A program made the translations under genes and the position numbers. From positions 5,394,001-5,458,000 of the forward strand of contig NZ_CP067101.1 in the NCBI RefSeq assembly GCF_016616425.1: a DNA stretch of 64,000 nt, written 5' to 3'. The DNA is from Bradyrhizobium diazoefficiens. GTDB lineage: Bacteria > Pseudomonadota > Alphaproteobacteria > Rhizobiales > Xanthobacteraceae. Every line of letters begins with the position of its first letter. Position 1 is the first letter of the stretch. Below are positions 36,470 through 45,691 of the stretch, piece by piece. The notes below the pieces were generated by a model that saw only the letters and a program-made list of their open reading frames with translations, was not told the DNA's origin and did no database searches.

Positions 36470-36891
36470 CCTCACGCTCGACACCGCCCGCAAGATCCTC
36501 GACGCCGCCTTCGCAAAGGCCGGCGAGCTGAAGCTCAAGCCGCTGGTCGTCACCATCCTGGACGCGCGCGGCGTGCTCAAGCTCGCCGCCGCGCAGGACG
36601 GCACCAGCCTGATGCGCGCCGAGATCGCGCACGGCAAGGCCTATGGTGCGCTCGCCATGGGCATGGGCTCGCGCGCACTGTTCCAGCGCGCCCAGGAGCC
36701 AGGCCTATTTCATTGACGCCGTGAACACGATCGCCAAGGGCGCGCTGGTGCCGGTCCCCGGCGGCGTGCTGATCATGGACGGCACGACGCTGCTCGGCGC
36801 CGTCGGCGTCTCCGGCGACACCTCGGACAACGACGAGGCCTGCGCGGTGGCGGGTATCCACGCGGCGGGGCTGAAGGCGAACGCGGGGTAA
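36462..36891 (+). pseudogene. glcG: GlcG/HbpS-like gene with a +1 frameshift
   Basis: The frame from ATG at 36462 reads MADLTLDTARKILDAAFAKA and is normal until ...LFQRAQE, then runs to an early stop (PGLFH). The +1 frame continues exactly where the family does (QAYFIDAVNTIAKGALVPVP, then GGVLIMDGTTLLGAVGVSGD) to 36891. One extra C near 36699-36700 (GAGCCAGG for GAGCAGG) explains it. The intact protein would be about 142 residues, a heme/corrinoid-binding-like GlcG partner of glycolate-type oxidases. It could also be a sequencing error. Confidence 0.85.
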
Positions 36892-36985
36892 CATGCCATA
36901 GGGCTAGCTTTAGCCTGCGGAGCGCGAAGCCAATCGATGGACGTGACTTGCGCTTTCTCTGGTGGGTGCCAGATCGAGCTCTCCT

Positions 36986-37768
36986 CTACCTTCCCGTCCA
37001 GACCGGCTTCCGCTTCTCGCCGAACGCTTTCAGGCCTTCCTTGGCGTCCTCGGTCATTGCGAGCAGCGCGATCTGGCTTTCGGTGTAGGCGATGCTCTCG
37101 TCGAACGACATCGAGGCGATGGCGCGCATCGCGTATTTGCCGCGGCGGATCGCGGTCGGGGACTTGTCGACGATGCGGCCGATCAGCCAGTCGACCTTGG
37201 CATCAAGCTCGGTTGTGGGCACGACGTAGTTGAGGAGGCCCGCGGCTTGCGCGGCCTTGGCGTCGAACGGCTCGCCGGTGAGCGCCCATTCGTTGACGAG
37301 GCGAGGCGGCGCGATGGACTGCAACAGGCTCAGCACCTGCATCGGGAATACGCCGACCTTCACCTCCGGCAGGCCGAAGACGACGTGATCGGCCGCAACC
37401 GCCATGTCGGTCATGCAGAGCAGGCCCATCCCGCCGGCCATGCAGACGCCGCCGACGCGCGCAATCGCCGGCTTCGTCGCGTTCTGTGACAAACGTAACA
37501 GATCGGCATAGTCGACATTTGGCTTGGAATGATCCATCGCGAAAGCCGCGCCGGAATTCTGCAAGTCCGCGCCCGCGCAGAACGCCTTGTCGCCCGCACC
37601 CGTCAGCACGATGACGCGGACGTCCTTGTCGTCGTGCGCGTCGCGATAGCCGCGTGTGATGCCGGCAATGACCTCACCGTTCAGCGCGTTGCGTTTCTCC
37701 GGTCGATTGATGGTGATCCAGAACGCCTGCCCGCGCTTCTCAGTGATGACAGCTGTGGTGTCGGTCAT
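36986..37768 (-). CDS. enoyl-CoA hydratase/isomerase family protein
   Basis: A 260-residue crotonase. It has FWITINRPEKRNALNGEVIA, DKAFCAGADLQNS and GGVCMAGGMGLLCMTDMAVA. It shares only the general fold with the one at 31174, so the two are not recent copies. The C-terminus EKRKPVWTGR is the usual tail. It is convergent with the broken glcG gene and upstream of nothing on its strand. Substrate unknown. Confidence 0.87.
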   Translation of the reverse strand: MTDTTAVITEKRGQAFWITINRPEKRNALNGEVIAGITRGYRDAHDDKDVRVIVLTGAGDKAFCAGADLQNSGAAFAMDHSKPNVDYADLLRLSQNATKPAIARVGGVCMAGGMGLLCMTDMAVAADHVVFGLPEVKVGVFPMQVLSLLQSIAPPRLVNEWALTGEPFDAKAAQAAGLLNYVVPTTELDAKVDWLIGRIVDKSPTAIRRGKYAMRAIASMSFDESIAYTESQIALLAMTEDAKEGLKAFGEKRKPVWTGR

Positions 37769-37898
37769 GGTGCGCTCGCTTCCTTGGCTCCGTATGCGGC
37801 CATTTGCGGCAGCCCGGTCGGAAGGTGCAAGGGCAATCTGCGGCGAAGCGCCGCTTCAACGCCTCGACACAAATTTGCACGGCGATCGCAGCGCGCGC

Positions 37899-40001
37899 TC
37901 AGGCCGCAGATGCCTTCCTGATCCAGACCTTGTTGTCGTGGAACGCGGCCCCGCCGATCGGCGCGACGGTTTCGGCTCCCGTCAGCATGTTGATGCCGCG
38001 GCCGCCGATATGGTTCTTGTTGGGATGAACGGACTCCGCGATCAGCACACCGCGCCGCACACCGTCGAACAGCGTCGCCACCAGCGTGGTCTCGCCGCGG
38101 GTATTGCCGAGCGTCACCGCATCGCCGTCGGCGATGTCAAGCGCGGCGGCATCCAGGGGATGGATCATCACGCTCGCCTTGCCCTCGCGCGCCTGCGAGG
38201 ACGGCGTCTCGTTGAAGGTGGTGTTGAGGAAGCTGCGGGACGGGCTGGTCGCGAGCCGGAACGGATGGGCCTGGTCGACCTGCTCGATCACCGCCCAGTG
38301 GTCGGGCAGATCAGGCATCTTGTCGACATCGCCCATCGTCACGCCGAACGGCGGATGCGCCCAGTCCGCCCTGAAATGGAATTTCCCGTCGGCATGGGCG
38401 AAGCCGTCGAGGAAATGAGAGGTGCGGAAATCCGGCTGCAGGTCGCGCCACAGATCGGCTTCGAGGCCGCCGATGTCGCCGTGGCCGCTCAGCTTCAGCG
38501 TCGCGTCGATCAATTCGCGCGGCGTCATCTCGAATCCAGGATGCCTGGCGCCGAGCCGCGGCGCCAGCGCCTGCAAAACCTGATGGTTGGAGCGGCATTC
38601 GCCGGGCGGGTCGATCAGCTTGGGTCCGACCGAGATGTGCTGGTGGCCGCCGCCGTAATAGAGATCGTCATGCTCCATGAACATGGTCGCCGGCAGCACG
38701 ATGTCGGCCATCGCCGCCGTCTCGGTCATGAACTGCTCGTGCACCGCGACGAACAGATCCTCGCGCGCAAAGCCCTGACGCACCAGCGCCTGCTCCGGCG
38801 CCACCGTCATCGGATTGGTGTTCTGGATCAGCATCGCCTTGACCGGCCCCTTGCCGCGCAAGGCCTCGGCATCGCCGGTGAGGATGCGGCCGATCTGCGA
38901 CTGGTCCAGCGCGCGGATGCTCTGGTCGATGGCATCGTGGCCCTCGATGATGGATTCGTTGAAATGCCACAGCGCGTAATTGTTGAAGAAGGCGCCGCCG
39001 CCTTCGTACTGCCAGGCGCCGGTCACCGCAGGAATGCATGTTGCCGCATGCATCTGCGTCGCGCCGTTGCGCGAGCGGGTGAAACCATAACCGAGCCGGA
39101 AGAAGGTCCGCTTCGTCTCGCCGACTGCCTTGGCGAAGGCCTCGATCTCCGATACCGGCACGCCCGAGATCGCGGACGCCCATTCCGGCGTGCGCGTCTT
39201 CAGATGCGCCTCGAGCTCGGTGGGGCAATCGGTGTATTTGTCCAAATAGGCGCGGTCCGCGTAGCCGTCGCGAAACAGGACGTGCATCACGCCGCAGGCA
39301 AAGGCGCCGTCGGTGCCGGGCCGCAGGATGATCTTGATGTCGGCCTGCTTCATGGTCTCGTTGTCGTAGATGTCGATCGCCGCAATCTTCGCGCCGCGCT
39401 CCTTGCGTGCGCGGGAGGCGTGCGTCATCACGTTGACCTGGGTGTTGACAGGGTTGGTGCCCCAGATCACGACGAGGTCGGAGAGCGCCATCTCGCGCGG
39501 ATCGACGCCGGCGATCTTGCCGGTGCCGATGGCATAGCCGATGCGGGCGACATTGGCGCAGATCGTCTGATAGAAGCGCGAATATTTCTTCACATGCGTG
39601 AGGCGGTTAAGGCCGTCGCGCATCACCAGCCCCATCGTGCCGGCATAGTAGTAAGGCCAGATCGATTCCGCGCCGAACTCGCGCTCGGCCGCATTGAAGC
39701 GATGCCCGATCTCGTCCAGCGCCTCGTCCCAGGAGATGCGAGCGAATTGCCCCGAGCCCTTCGGCCCAATGCGGCGCATCGGAAATGTGACCCGCTCGGG
39801 GTGATGGATGCGCTCGGCGTAGCGGGCGACCTTGGCGCAGACGACGCCGGCCGTATAGGTCTGCTGCTTCGAACCACGGACACGACCGATGCTGCGGCCC
39901 TCGATCACCTCGACATCGAGGGCACAGGCCGAGGGGCAATCGTGCGGACAGGTCGAATGGCGGATTTCGATCTTCGTTTCGATCTTGGCGTGCTGGTTCA
40001 T
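37899..40001 (-). CDS. molybdopterin oxidoreductase (DMSO-reductase family) with N-terminal 4Fe-4S
   Basis: A ~700-residue catalytic subunit. The N-terminal cluster motif is STCPHDCPSACALDVEV with the fourth Cys in GVVCAKVARY. Conserved regions include TICANVARIGYAIGTGKI, VIWGTNPVNTQVNVMTHASR and the C-terminal cofactor domain (MIHPLDAAALDIADGDAVTL). The ATG at 40001 gives the usual short leader; 40043 is possible. No twin-arginine signal is seen, so it is probably cytoplasmic. No small Fe-S or anchor subunit is adjacent, which suggests a soluble monomeric type. Substrate unknown. Confidence 0.85.
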   Translation of the reverse strand: MNQHAKIETKIEIRHSTCPHDCPSACALDVEVIEGRSIGRVRGSKQQTYTAGVVCAKVARYAERIHHPERVTFPMRRIGPKGSGQFARISWDEALDEIGHRFNAAEREFGAESIWPYYYAGTMGLVMRDGLNRLTHVKKYSRFYQTICANVARIGYAIGTGKIAGVDPREMALSDLVVIWGTNPVNTQVNVMTHASRARKERGAKIAAIDIYDNETMKQADIKIILRPGTDGAFACGVMHVLFRDGYADRAYLDKYTDCPTELEAHLKTRTPEWASAISGVPVSEIEAFAKAVGETKRTFFRLGYGFTRSRNGATQMHAATCIPAVTGAWQYEGGGAFFNNYALWHFNESIIEGHDAIDQSIRALDQSQIGRILTGDAEALRGKGPVKAMLIQNTNPMTVAPEQALVRQGFAREDLFVAVHEQFMTETAAMADIVLPATMFMEHDDLYYGGGHQHISVGPKLIDPPGECRSNHQVLQALAPRLGARHPGFEMTPRELIDATLKLSGHGDIGGLEADLWRDLQPDFRTSHFLDGFAHADGKFHFRADWAHPPFGVTMGDVDKMPDLPDHWAVIEQVDQAHPFRLATSPSRSFLNTTFNETPSSQAREGKASVMIHPLDAAALDIADGDAVTLGNTRGETTLVATLFDGVRRGVLIAESVHPNKNHIGGRGINMLTGAETVAPIGGAAFHDNKVWIRKASAA

Positions 40002-40232
40002 GTCCCAGTTCGTAACACCAAAATACCAGCCAGCCGAGCGCATTTATCCGGCAAGGCCCATGCGATTTGCTCAAGCCGCACGCCGCAGGTTCCTGCTGCG
40101 CCTGCGAGATGCGGATCGACACACCGGAAGCCGCCCGGTATTCCCGGCCCAATCGCCTTTGTGAGGCGTCGACAGTCCGTATCCGCTGCCGCTACAGTGC
40201 CGGCCAACAAGAACGATATCAGGGAGGTGGGC

Positions 40233-41198
40233 ATGATCGCCCGACGATTCGTGCTGGCATTGGCGGCCGGCCTGCTTGCCGCAGCCCCGTCATTCGCACA
40301 GGATTATCCCACCCACGCGGTCCGGATCGTCGTGCCGTTCGGCGCCGGCGGGCCGGCTGACGTCGCGGCCCGGCTGATCGGCAATGTGCTTCAGGAAAAC
40401 TTTGGCCAGCCCTTCGTGATCGAGAACCGTACCGGCGCCGGCGGTGTCATCGGCACCGTCGAAGCGGTGAAGTCGCCGGCCGACGGCTACACGCTCTTGA
40501 TGATGTCCAATACCCAGACCGCGAATGAATCGCTGCTCACACCCGCGCAACGCAAGTACGATCTGATGCGCGACCTCGCGCCGATCGCGCCGGTGAACTA
40601 TTCCGATCTCGTCATTGTGGTGCACCCGAGTGTTCCAGCGAAGACGCTGCAGGAATTCATCACGCTCGCCAAAGCGCAGCCGGGCAAGCTGAACTACGCC
40701 TCCTCCGGCCAGGGCACGCCCTACCACATGGCGGGCGAGCTGTTCAAAGCCATGGCCGGCATCGATGTCGTCCATGTTCCCTATCGCAACAGCGGCGAGG
40801 CCCGCAGCGGCGTGATCGGCGGACAGGTGCAGATGATGATCGACGCGGTGCCGGCAATGGCGCCGAACATCGCCGAGAACCAGGTCCGCGCCCTTGCGAC
40901 GACAGGCAAGCAACGCTCGGCCGTGCTGCCGAATGCGCCGACCGCGATTGAGGCGGGAGTCCCCGGTTACGAGGCGACGATCTGGCTGGGCCTGATGGCG
41001 CCGGCCGGCACACCCAAGCCCGTTATCGACAAGCTCAACGCGGCCGTAACCGCAATGGTGAAGCGGCCAGACATCGCCAAGCTCTGGACGGAACAGGGCG
41101 CCATGCCCATGTCGATGACACCGGAACAGTTCGACAAATTCCTGCGCGGCGACATCGAGAAATGGGCCGACGTCGTCAAGAAGTTCAACAAGACCTGA
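40233..41198 (+). CDS. TctC/Bug-family periplasmic binding protein
   Basis: A 321-residue binding protein with signal peptide MIARRFVLALAAGLLAAAPS cleaved near SFA-QDYP. It continues with VRIVVPFGAGGPADVAARLI, the Bug signature. A near-ideal ribosome site (GGGAGGTG) lies four bases before the ATG at 40233. It is 15 bases before the Fe-S subunit gene, so it likely captures the substrate of that Mo-enzyme. No TctAB pair is next to it. Confidence 0.9.
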   Translation: MIARRFVLALAAGLLAAAPSFAQDYPTHAVRIVVPFGAGGPADVAARLIGNVLQENFGQPFVIENRTGAGGVIGTVEAVKSPADGYTLLMMSNTQTANESLLTPAQRKYDLMRDLAPIAPVNYSDLVIVVHPSVPAKTLQEFITLAKAQPGKLNYASSGQGTPYHMAGELFKAMAGIDVVHVPYRNSGEARSGVIGGQVQMMIDAVPAMAPNIAENQVRALATTGKQRSAVLPNAPTAIEAGVPGYEATIWLGLMAPAGTPKPVIDKLNAAVTAMVKRPDIAKLWTEQGAMPMSMTPEQFDKFLRGDIEKWADVVKKFNKT

Positions 41199-41213
41199 GG
41201 TCGCGGAGCGAAG

Positions 41214-41684
41214 ATGCCCACGATTCAATTCCGGCTCAACGGCGCGGCGACGGCCGTGGACGTCGATCCCGATTTGACGCTGCTCGATGTGCTGCGCGGC
41301 CGGCTTGGTGTCACGAGCGCGCATTTCGGCTGCGGCGCCAACGAGTGTGGCGCCTGTTACGTCATGGTCGACGAACGCGCGATGGCCTCCTGCGACTTGC
41401 CGATGTGGTCGGTCGCAGGCAAGGACGTCGTCACGGTGGAAGGTCTCGGCACGGCAGAGCAGCCACATCCGCTGCAACGCGCCTTCATCTCCGAACAGGC
41501 GATGCAATGCGGCTATTGCGTATCAGGAATCCTCGTCAGCGCGGCGGCGTTGCTGAAGCGCAATCCGTCACCGACGGAGCCCGAAATCAGGGCTGCGCTC
41601 GATCGCAATCTGTGCCGTTGCGGGTCGCACAACCGTATGGTCCGCGCCGTGCTGCGGGCGGCGTCGGAGATGACGACGTCATGA
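41214..41684 (+). CDS. [2Fe-2S] subunit of Mo-hydroxylase
   Basis: A 156-residue small subunit of the xanthine-dehydrogenase/isoquinoline-oxidoreductase family. It has the plant-ferredoxin cluster GCGANECGACYVMVDE and the second all-helical cluster QCGYCVSGILVSAAALL followed by NLCRCGSHNRM. It passes electrons from the Mo centre. The stop overlaps the next gene as ATGA. Confidence 0.93.
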   Translation: MPTIQFRLNGAATAVDVDPDLTLLDVLRGRLGVTSAHFGCGANECGACYVMVDERAMASCDLPMWSVAGKDVVTVEGLGTAEQPHPLQRAFISEQAMQCGYCVSGILVSAAALLKRNPSPTEPEIRAALDRNLCRCGSHNRMVRAVLRAASEMTTS

Positions 41685-43813
41685 GCGTGCCGTCCCCTGC
41701 CCCGAAGCTGCCGGTGAGCCTCGTGGCCAATCCCAAGCTGTCGTCATGGGTGCGGTTCACCGGTGACAGCCGTGTGGCGATCTCGCCCGGCAAGGTCGAG
41801 ATCGGCCAGGGCATCGTCACGGCGCTGGCGCAGATTGCGGCAGACGAACTCGACGTCGACATGTCCAGGATCGAGATGATCCGCGCCTCGACGGCGATCA
41901 GCCCGAACGAAGGCGTCACGTCGGGCAGCCTCTCGATTCAGCAGTCCGGCCGCGCGTTGCGCCAGGTCTGCGCCGAGATACGCCAGCGCTTCCTTGTCGC
42001 GGCATCGGAGCGTCTCGGCGTCGATGCGGCGCTGCTCGATATCGACGACGGCACGATCTCGGGACCGGGCAACGTCAGAACCAGCTATTGGGAGCTGGCC
42101 GGCGAGGTCTCGCTGGGCCACGACGCCAGCACGGGCCCAGCAGCGAAGAGCATTGCCAAGCGCACCGTCGCCGGACATTCGATCCAGCGTGTCGACATCC
42201 CCGACAAGGTGTTCGCGCGGCCGCGTTTCATCCACGATCTTGTGCTGCCGGGGCTGATGCACGGACGCGTGCTGCGGCCGGATATCCCGGGCGCCAAATT
42301 GATCGCACTCAATGAGGAGGCGGCGCGCGCGATCGACGGCGTCGTTGCGATCGTCCGCGACGGCGGCTTTGCCGGCGTGGTCGCGGACAATGAGGCGGCG
42401 GCGGAAGCCACGCTTACAGCCTTGCGCAAGAGCGCGACATGGTCGGCCGGCGAGCCGCTGCCCGATGAAGACGATCTGGCGGTGTTCCTGAAGAGCCAGC
42501 CGGTCGAGACTGATATCATCGACACCAGGACGGCGGAGCCGGTGCGCAAGCCCGCCAAAGCCCTGCGCCGGCAATACACCCGTCCCTACATCGCACACGG
42601 GTCGATCGCGCCGTCCTGCGCCCTGGCGCAGTGGGATGGCGATCGCGTTCATGTCTGGACGCACAGCCAGGGCGTCTATCTGCTGCGGGCGGACCTCGCG
42701 ATCGTGCTCAAATTGCCGGCTGAAAACATCGTCGTCGAGCACATGGAAGGCGCCGGTTGCTACGGGCACAATGCGGCTGATGACGTCGCGCTCGATGCGG
42801 TGCTACTGGCAAAGGCGGCCGGCAATCGTCCAGTGCGGGTGCAGTGGTCGCGCCACGACGAGATGTCCCATGCGCCGTTTGGTGCGGCCATGGCCATCGA
42901 GATCGAAGCCGATCTCGATGCGGACAACGAAATTACGGGCTGGCGCCACGCGATCTGGAGCAACGGCCATGCCGCTCGGCCGGGACGCGCGGCGCAGCCC
43001 GCGCTGCTCGCCGCGACCGAGATCGCCGCCCCCTACCCCCGCATGATCTCGACGAATCCACCCGCCGCCAATGGCGGCGGCGGCGACCGCAACGCCGTCC
43101 CGCTCTATGATTTTCCAGCCTGGACGATCACGAGCCACCGGCTGCTGACCATGCCGGTGCGCACCTCGGCGCTGCGGACGCTCGGCGCACAAGGCAATGT
43201 GTTCGCCATCGAATCCCTGCTCGATGAGATCGCCGTCCTGCGCGGCGAGGACCCGATCGCGTTCCGCCTGCGCCATCTGCGCGACCCACGGGCGAAGGAT
43301 GTGATCCGCGCCGCAGCACAGCGTGCGGCGTGGAAACCGCGGAAGCAGTCCGGGATCGGCCACGGCGTCGGTTTTGCCCGCTACAAGAACATGGGCGCCT
43401 ATTGCGCCGCGATTGCCGAGATCGAAGGGACCGACGACATCCGGGTAAAGCGGCTGACGCTTGCGGTCGATGTCGGCGAAGCCATCAATCCGGACGGCGT
43501 CGTCAACCAGATCGAAGGCGGCGCGATCCAGGCGACGAGCTGGGTGCTGAAGGAGCGCGTCCGCTTCGACCGGACCCGCATCACCTCGACCTCCTGGACC
43601 GACTATCCGATCCTGACCTTCAGCGAGGTGCCGGCGGTGGATGTCGAGATCATCCAGCGGCCGGAGATCGAGCCGGTCGGCGCTGGTGAGGCCGCACACG
43701 GCCCGGTGACGGCTGCGATCGCCAATGCAGTCTACGATTGCCTCGGCGTGCGGGTGCGCGATCTGCCGATCACGCGCGACAGGATCATTGCAGCGGCGGA
43801 GCTTGTATCGTGA
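41681..43813 (+). CDS. Mo-hydroxylase catalytic subunit (IorB/nicotinate dehydrogenase B-like)
   Basis: A 710-residue molybdopterin-cytosine-dinucleotide type subunit of the rearranged (IorB-like) order. It opens with VAISPGKVEIGQGIVTALAQ instead of the standard N-terminal domain, then carries the usual middle domains. Later come RTLGAQGNVFAIESLLDEIA and the catalytic Glu in PVGAGEAAHGPVTAAIANAV. It hydroxylates an aromatic or N-heterocyclic compound; which one is unknown. It is translationally coupled to both neighbours (ATGA before, GTGA after). Confidence 0.88.
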   Translation: MSVPSPAPKLPVSLVANPKLSSWVRFTGDSRVAISPGKVEIGQGIVTALAQIAADELDVDMSRIEMIRASTAISPNEGVTSGSLSIQQSGRALRQVCAEIRQRFLVAASERLGVDAALLDIDDGTISGPGNVRTSYWELAGEVSLGHDASTGPAAKSIAKRTVAGHSIQRVDIPDKVFARPRFIHDLVLPGLMHGRVLRPDIPGAKLIALNEEAARAIDGVVAIVRDGGFAGVVADNEAAAEATLTALRKSATWSAGEPLPDEDDLAVFLKSQPVETDIIDTRTAEPVRKPAKALRRQYTRPYIAHGSIAPSCALAQWDGDRVHVWTHSQGVYLLRADLAIVLKLPAENIVVEHMEGAGCYGHNAADDVALDAVLLAKAAGNRPVRVQWSRHDEMSHAPFGAAMAIEIEADLDADNEITGWRHAIWSNGHAARPGRAAQPALLAATEIAAPYPRMISTNPPAANGGGGDRNAVPLYDFPAWTITSHRLLTMPVRTSALRTLGAQGNVFAIESLLDEIAVLRGEDPIAFRLRHLRDPRAKDVIRAAAQRAAWKPRKQSGIGHGVGFARYKNMGAYCAAIAEIEGTDDIRVKRLTLAVDVGEAINPDGVVNQIEGGAIQATSWVLKERVRFDRTRITSTSWTDYPILTFSEVPAVDVEIIQRPEIEPVGAGEAAHGPVTAAIANAVYDCLGVRVRDLPITRDRIIAAAELVS

Positions 43814-44508
43814 CGACAGTGAACATCCTGAGCGGTGGCGCGGCGCAAGGCCTGGTGCGCGGGCTCGCGGAAGCCTTCAAGGCGCAGACCGGCCTTGGCA
43901 TCGACGGCGAATTCGGGGCGGTTGGCATCATGGCCGACAAGCTGCGCGCGGGAACGTCGGCGGATCTCGTGGTCCTGACGCGGACGCTGCTCGCAAAGCT
44001 CTCGGAAGAGAAGCTTGTCGTCCCCTCCTCGATCGCGGATGTCGGCCGGGTCGAGACCGCACTGGCGGTTCGCAGCCGTGATCCCAGGGTAACGGTGAAA
44101 ACCGAAGCCGATTTGCGTGACGTGCTGCGAGGCGCCGACGCCCTCTATGTCCCGGACACCAAGGCTTCGACCGCGGGACAGCACGTCGCAAAAGTACTGG
44201 ATCAGCTGGGCATCGCCTATGAGGTCGAATCGCGCCTCAAAATCTTTCCAAACGGTGCGACGGCGATGCGGGAGCTCGCGACCTCGACCGCGACGCGGCC
44301 AATCGGATGCACGCAAGCCACCGAGATCATCGCAACCGACGGCATCGCCCTGTCGGGATCGCTGCCGCCGGGATGCGAGTTGGCGACGATGTACACGGCC
44401 GGGGTGACGGCGCGCGCGGCACATCCGAAGGAGGCCGCCGCGTTGGTCGCACTGCTGACCGGCGCAGACCAGAAGGAGCAGCGCCAGCGCGTGGGCTTTG
44501 CCGGCTAG
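43810..44508 (+). CDS. leaderless ModA-like substrate-binding-domain protein
   Basis: A 232-residue protein of the molybdate-binding superfamily, with VNILSGGAAQGLVRGLAEAF at the N-terminus and ADLVVLTRTLLAKLSEE. The GTG start overlaps the TGA stop of the Mo-hydroxylase gene, so the N-terminus is fixed and carries no signal peptide. It should therefore be cytoplasmic. A role in sensing or delivering the substrate, or in Mo-cofactor insertion, is speculation. Confidence 0.75.
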   Translation: MTTVNILSGGAAQGLVRGLAEAFKAQTGLGIDGEFGAVGIMADKLRAGTSADLVVLTRTLLAKLSEEKLVVPSSIADVGRVETALAVRSRDPRVTVKTEADLRDVLRGADALYVPDTKASTAGQHVAKVLDQLGIAYEVESRLKIFPNGATAMRELATSTATRPIGCTQATEIIATDGIALSGSLPPGCELATMYTAGVTARAAHPKEAAALVALLTGADQKEQRQRVGFAG

Positions 44509-44517
44509 ACGGCCGCC

Positions 44518-45324
44518 CTATTTGTGCAACTGGGTGAGGCCGGTGGGCGGGCCGTCGACGGCGGTCCAGCCGCCATCGACGAACAGCGTGCTGCCGCTGA
44601 CATAGCTCGCGGCGTCCGAGGCGAGATAGGCCACCGCGGTCGCGACCTCGTCGGCACTGCTCCAGCGGTTGAACACTGTGTGGCCGGCGTAGAGATTGTA
44701 GATGTCGGGCCGCTGCTTGAACGGGCTGGTGAGCGCAGTCTCGGCGATGCTCGGCGCGATCGCGTTGACGCGCACGCCGGCGTGGCCGACCTCGGAGGCA
44801 AAGCCCTTCACGAGAAGGCCGATCGCCGCCTTGGTCGAGCCATAGACGCCGAGGCCCGGTTCGATGGTGACCGCCCGAACCGAGGAGCAGGCGATGATGC
44901 TGCCGCCCTTCTGCTCGACCATGATGCGGCCGAAAGCCTGGAAGAACCACACCGTGCCCTTGACGTTAAGGTTGAGGACGCGGTCGAGATCCTCCTCGGT
45001 GTAGTCGAGGATGGTCTTGCGGATGTTGAGCCCGGGCGTCGTCACCGCGATGTCGAGCCGCGAGAATTTCTGCATCACGGTCTTGGCCAGCGCGTTGACG
45101 TCCGCAGCGCTCGCGCCGTCGCAGCTAGCCGCCTCGGCCCAGCCGCCCTTGTCGCGAATGCCGGCAGCGGTGGCTTCCGCCGCATCAAGCGCGCGATCGG
45201 CGCAGACGACACGCGCCCCTAACCCGGCCAGCGCTTCGGCCGACGATTTGCCGATGCCGGAAGCGGCACCGAGGACGACTGCGGTCTTGCCGGTGAGATC
45301 GAAGAGCTTGCGATAGTCCGTCAC
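44518..45324 (-). CDS. short-chain dehydrogenase/reductase
   Basis: A 268-residue SDR with TGKTAVVLGAASGIGKSSAE and VYGSTKAAIGLLVKGFASEV (YxxxK) and the end SGSTLFVDGGWTAVDG. The GTG at 45324 has AAGGA eight bases upstream; an ATG at 45396 would add 24 atypical residues. It is divergent from the GntR regulator and near a TRAP transporter, so it probably acts in catabolism of the imported acid or sugar derivative. Its end is nine bases from the convergent ModA-like gene. Confidence 0.83.
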   Translation of the reverse strand: MTDYRKLFDLTGKTAVVLGAASGIGKSSAEALAGLGARVVCADRALDAAEATAAGIRDKGGWAEAASCDGASAADVNALAKTVMQKFSRLDIAVTTPGLNIRKTILDYTEEDLDRVLNLNVKGTVWFFQAFGRIMVEQKGGSIIACSSVRAVTIEPGLGVYGSTKAAIGLLVKGFASEVGHAGVRVNAIAPSIAETALTSPFKQRPDIYNLYAGHTVFNRWSSADEVATAVAYLASDAASYVSGSTLFVDGGWTAVDGPPTGLTQLHK

Positions 45325-45691
45325 TGACACATCCTTTTTTATGTTGCAGCCACGTCGCTCATTGCGCGCCAAACGACCGGGACAGGAGAGGTTCACTCCA
45401 AATGTCGTACACCTGGTAGCGGAGCTATCAATCCAAAAACGGTATCGATCGATGCTCCCTTCAACTTGGACTCCTTGCTCCGCGCGCCCTTAGGAAGGCC
45501 AACGGGGAAATAGATTCAAGGGAGGGGCGCTTGAGCGCGAGACACCCGACATGGCCGCAAGAGAGGTTTCGCGCCCGGCTTTTGGTTCTTACGATTCCTG
45601 CCGCAGTGCAGGAGCCGCCCCCCTCCTAATCTCCTAGTTGATCTTCCCGTATCTCGCCTCGTATACTAATATATTAATTTGCAGAGCACGC
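45325..45691. promoter_or_regulatory. 367-base divergent regulatory gap with AT-rich palindrome
   Basis: No gene is seen here. GTATAC (45661-45666) is followed at once by the perfect palindrome TAATATATTA (45667-45676), ending 15 bases before the gntR start. In otherwise GC-rich DNA this is a likely -10 region and autoregulatory operator. The rest holds a short GCGCT-TG-AGCGC repeat and nothing else notable. Confidence 0.4.
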
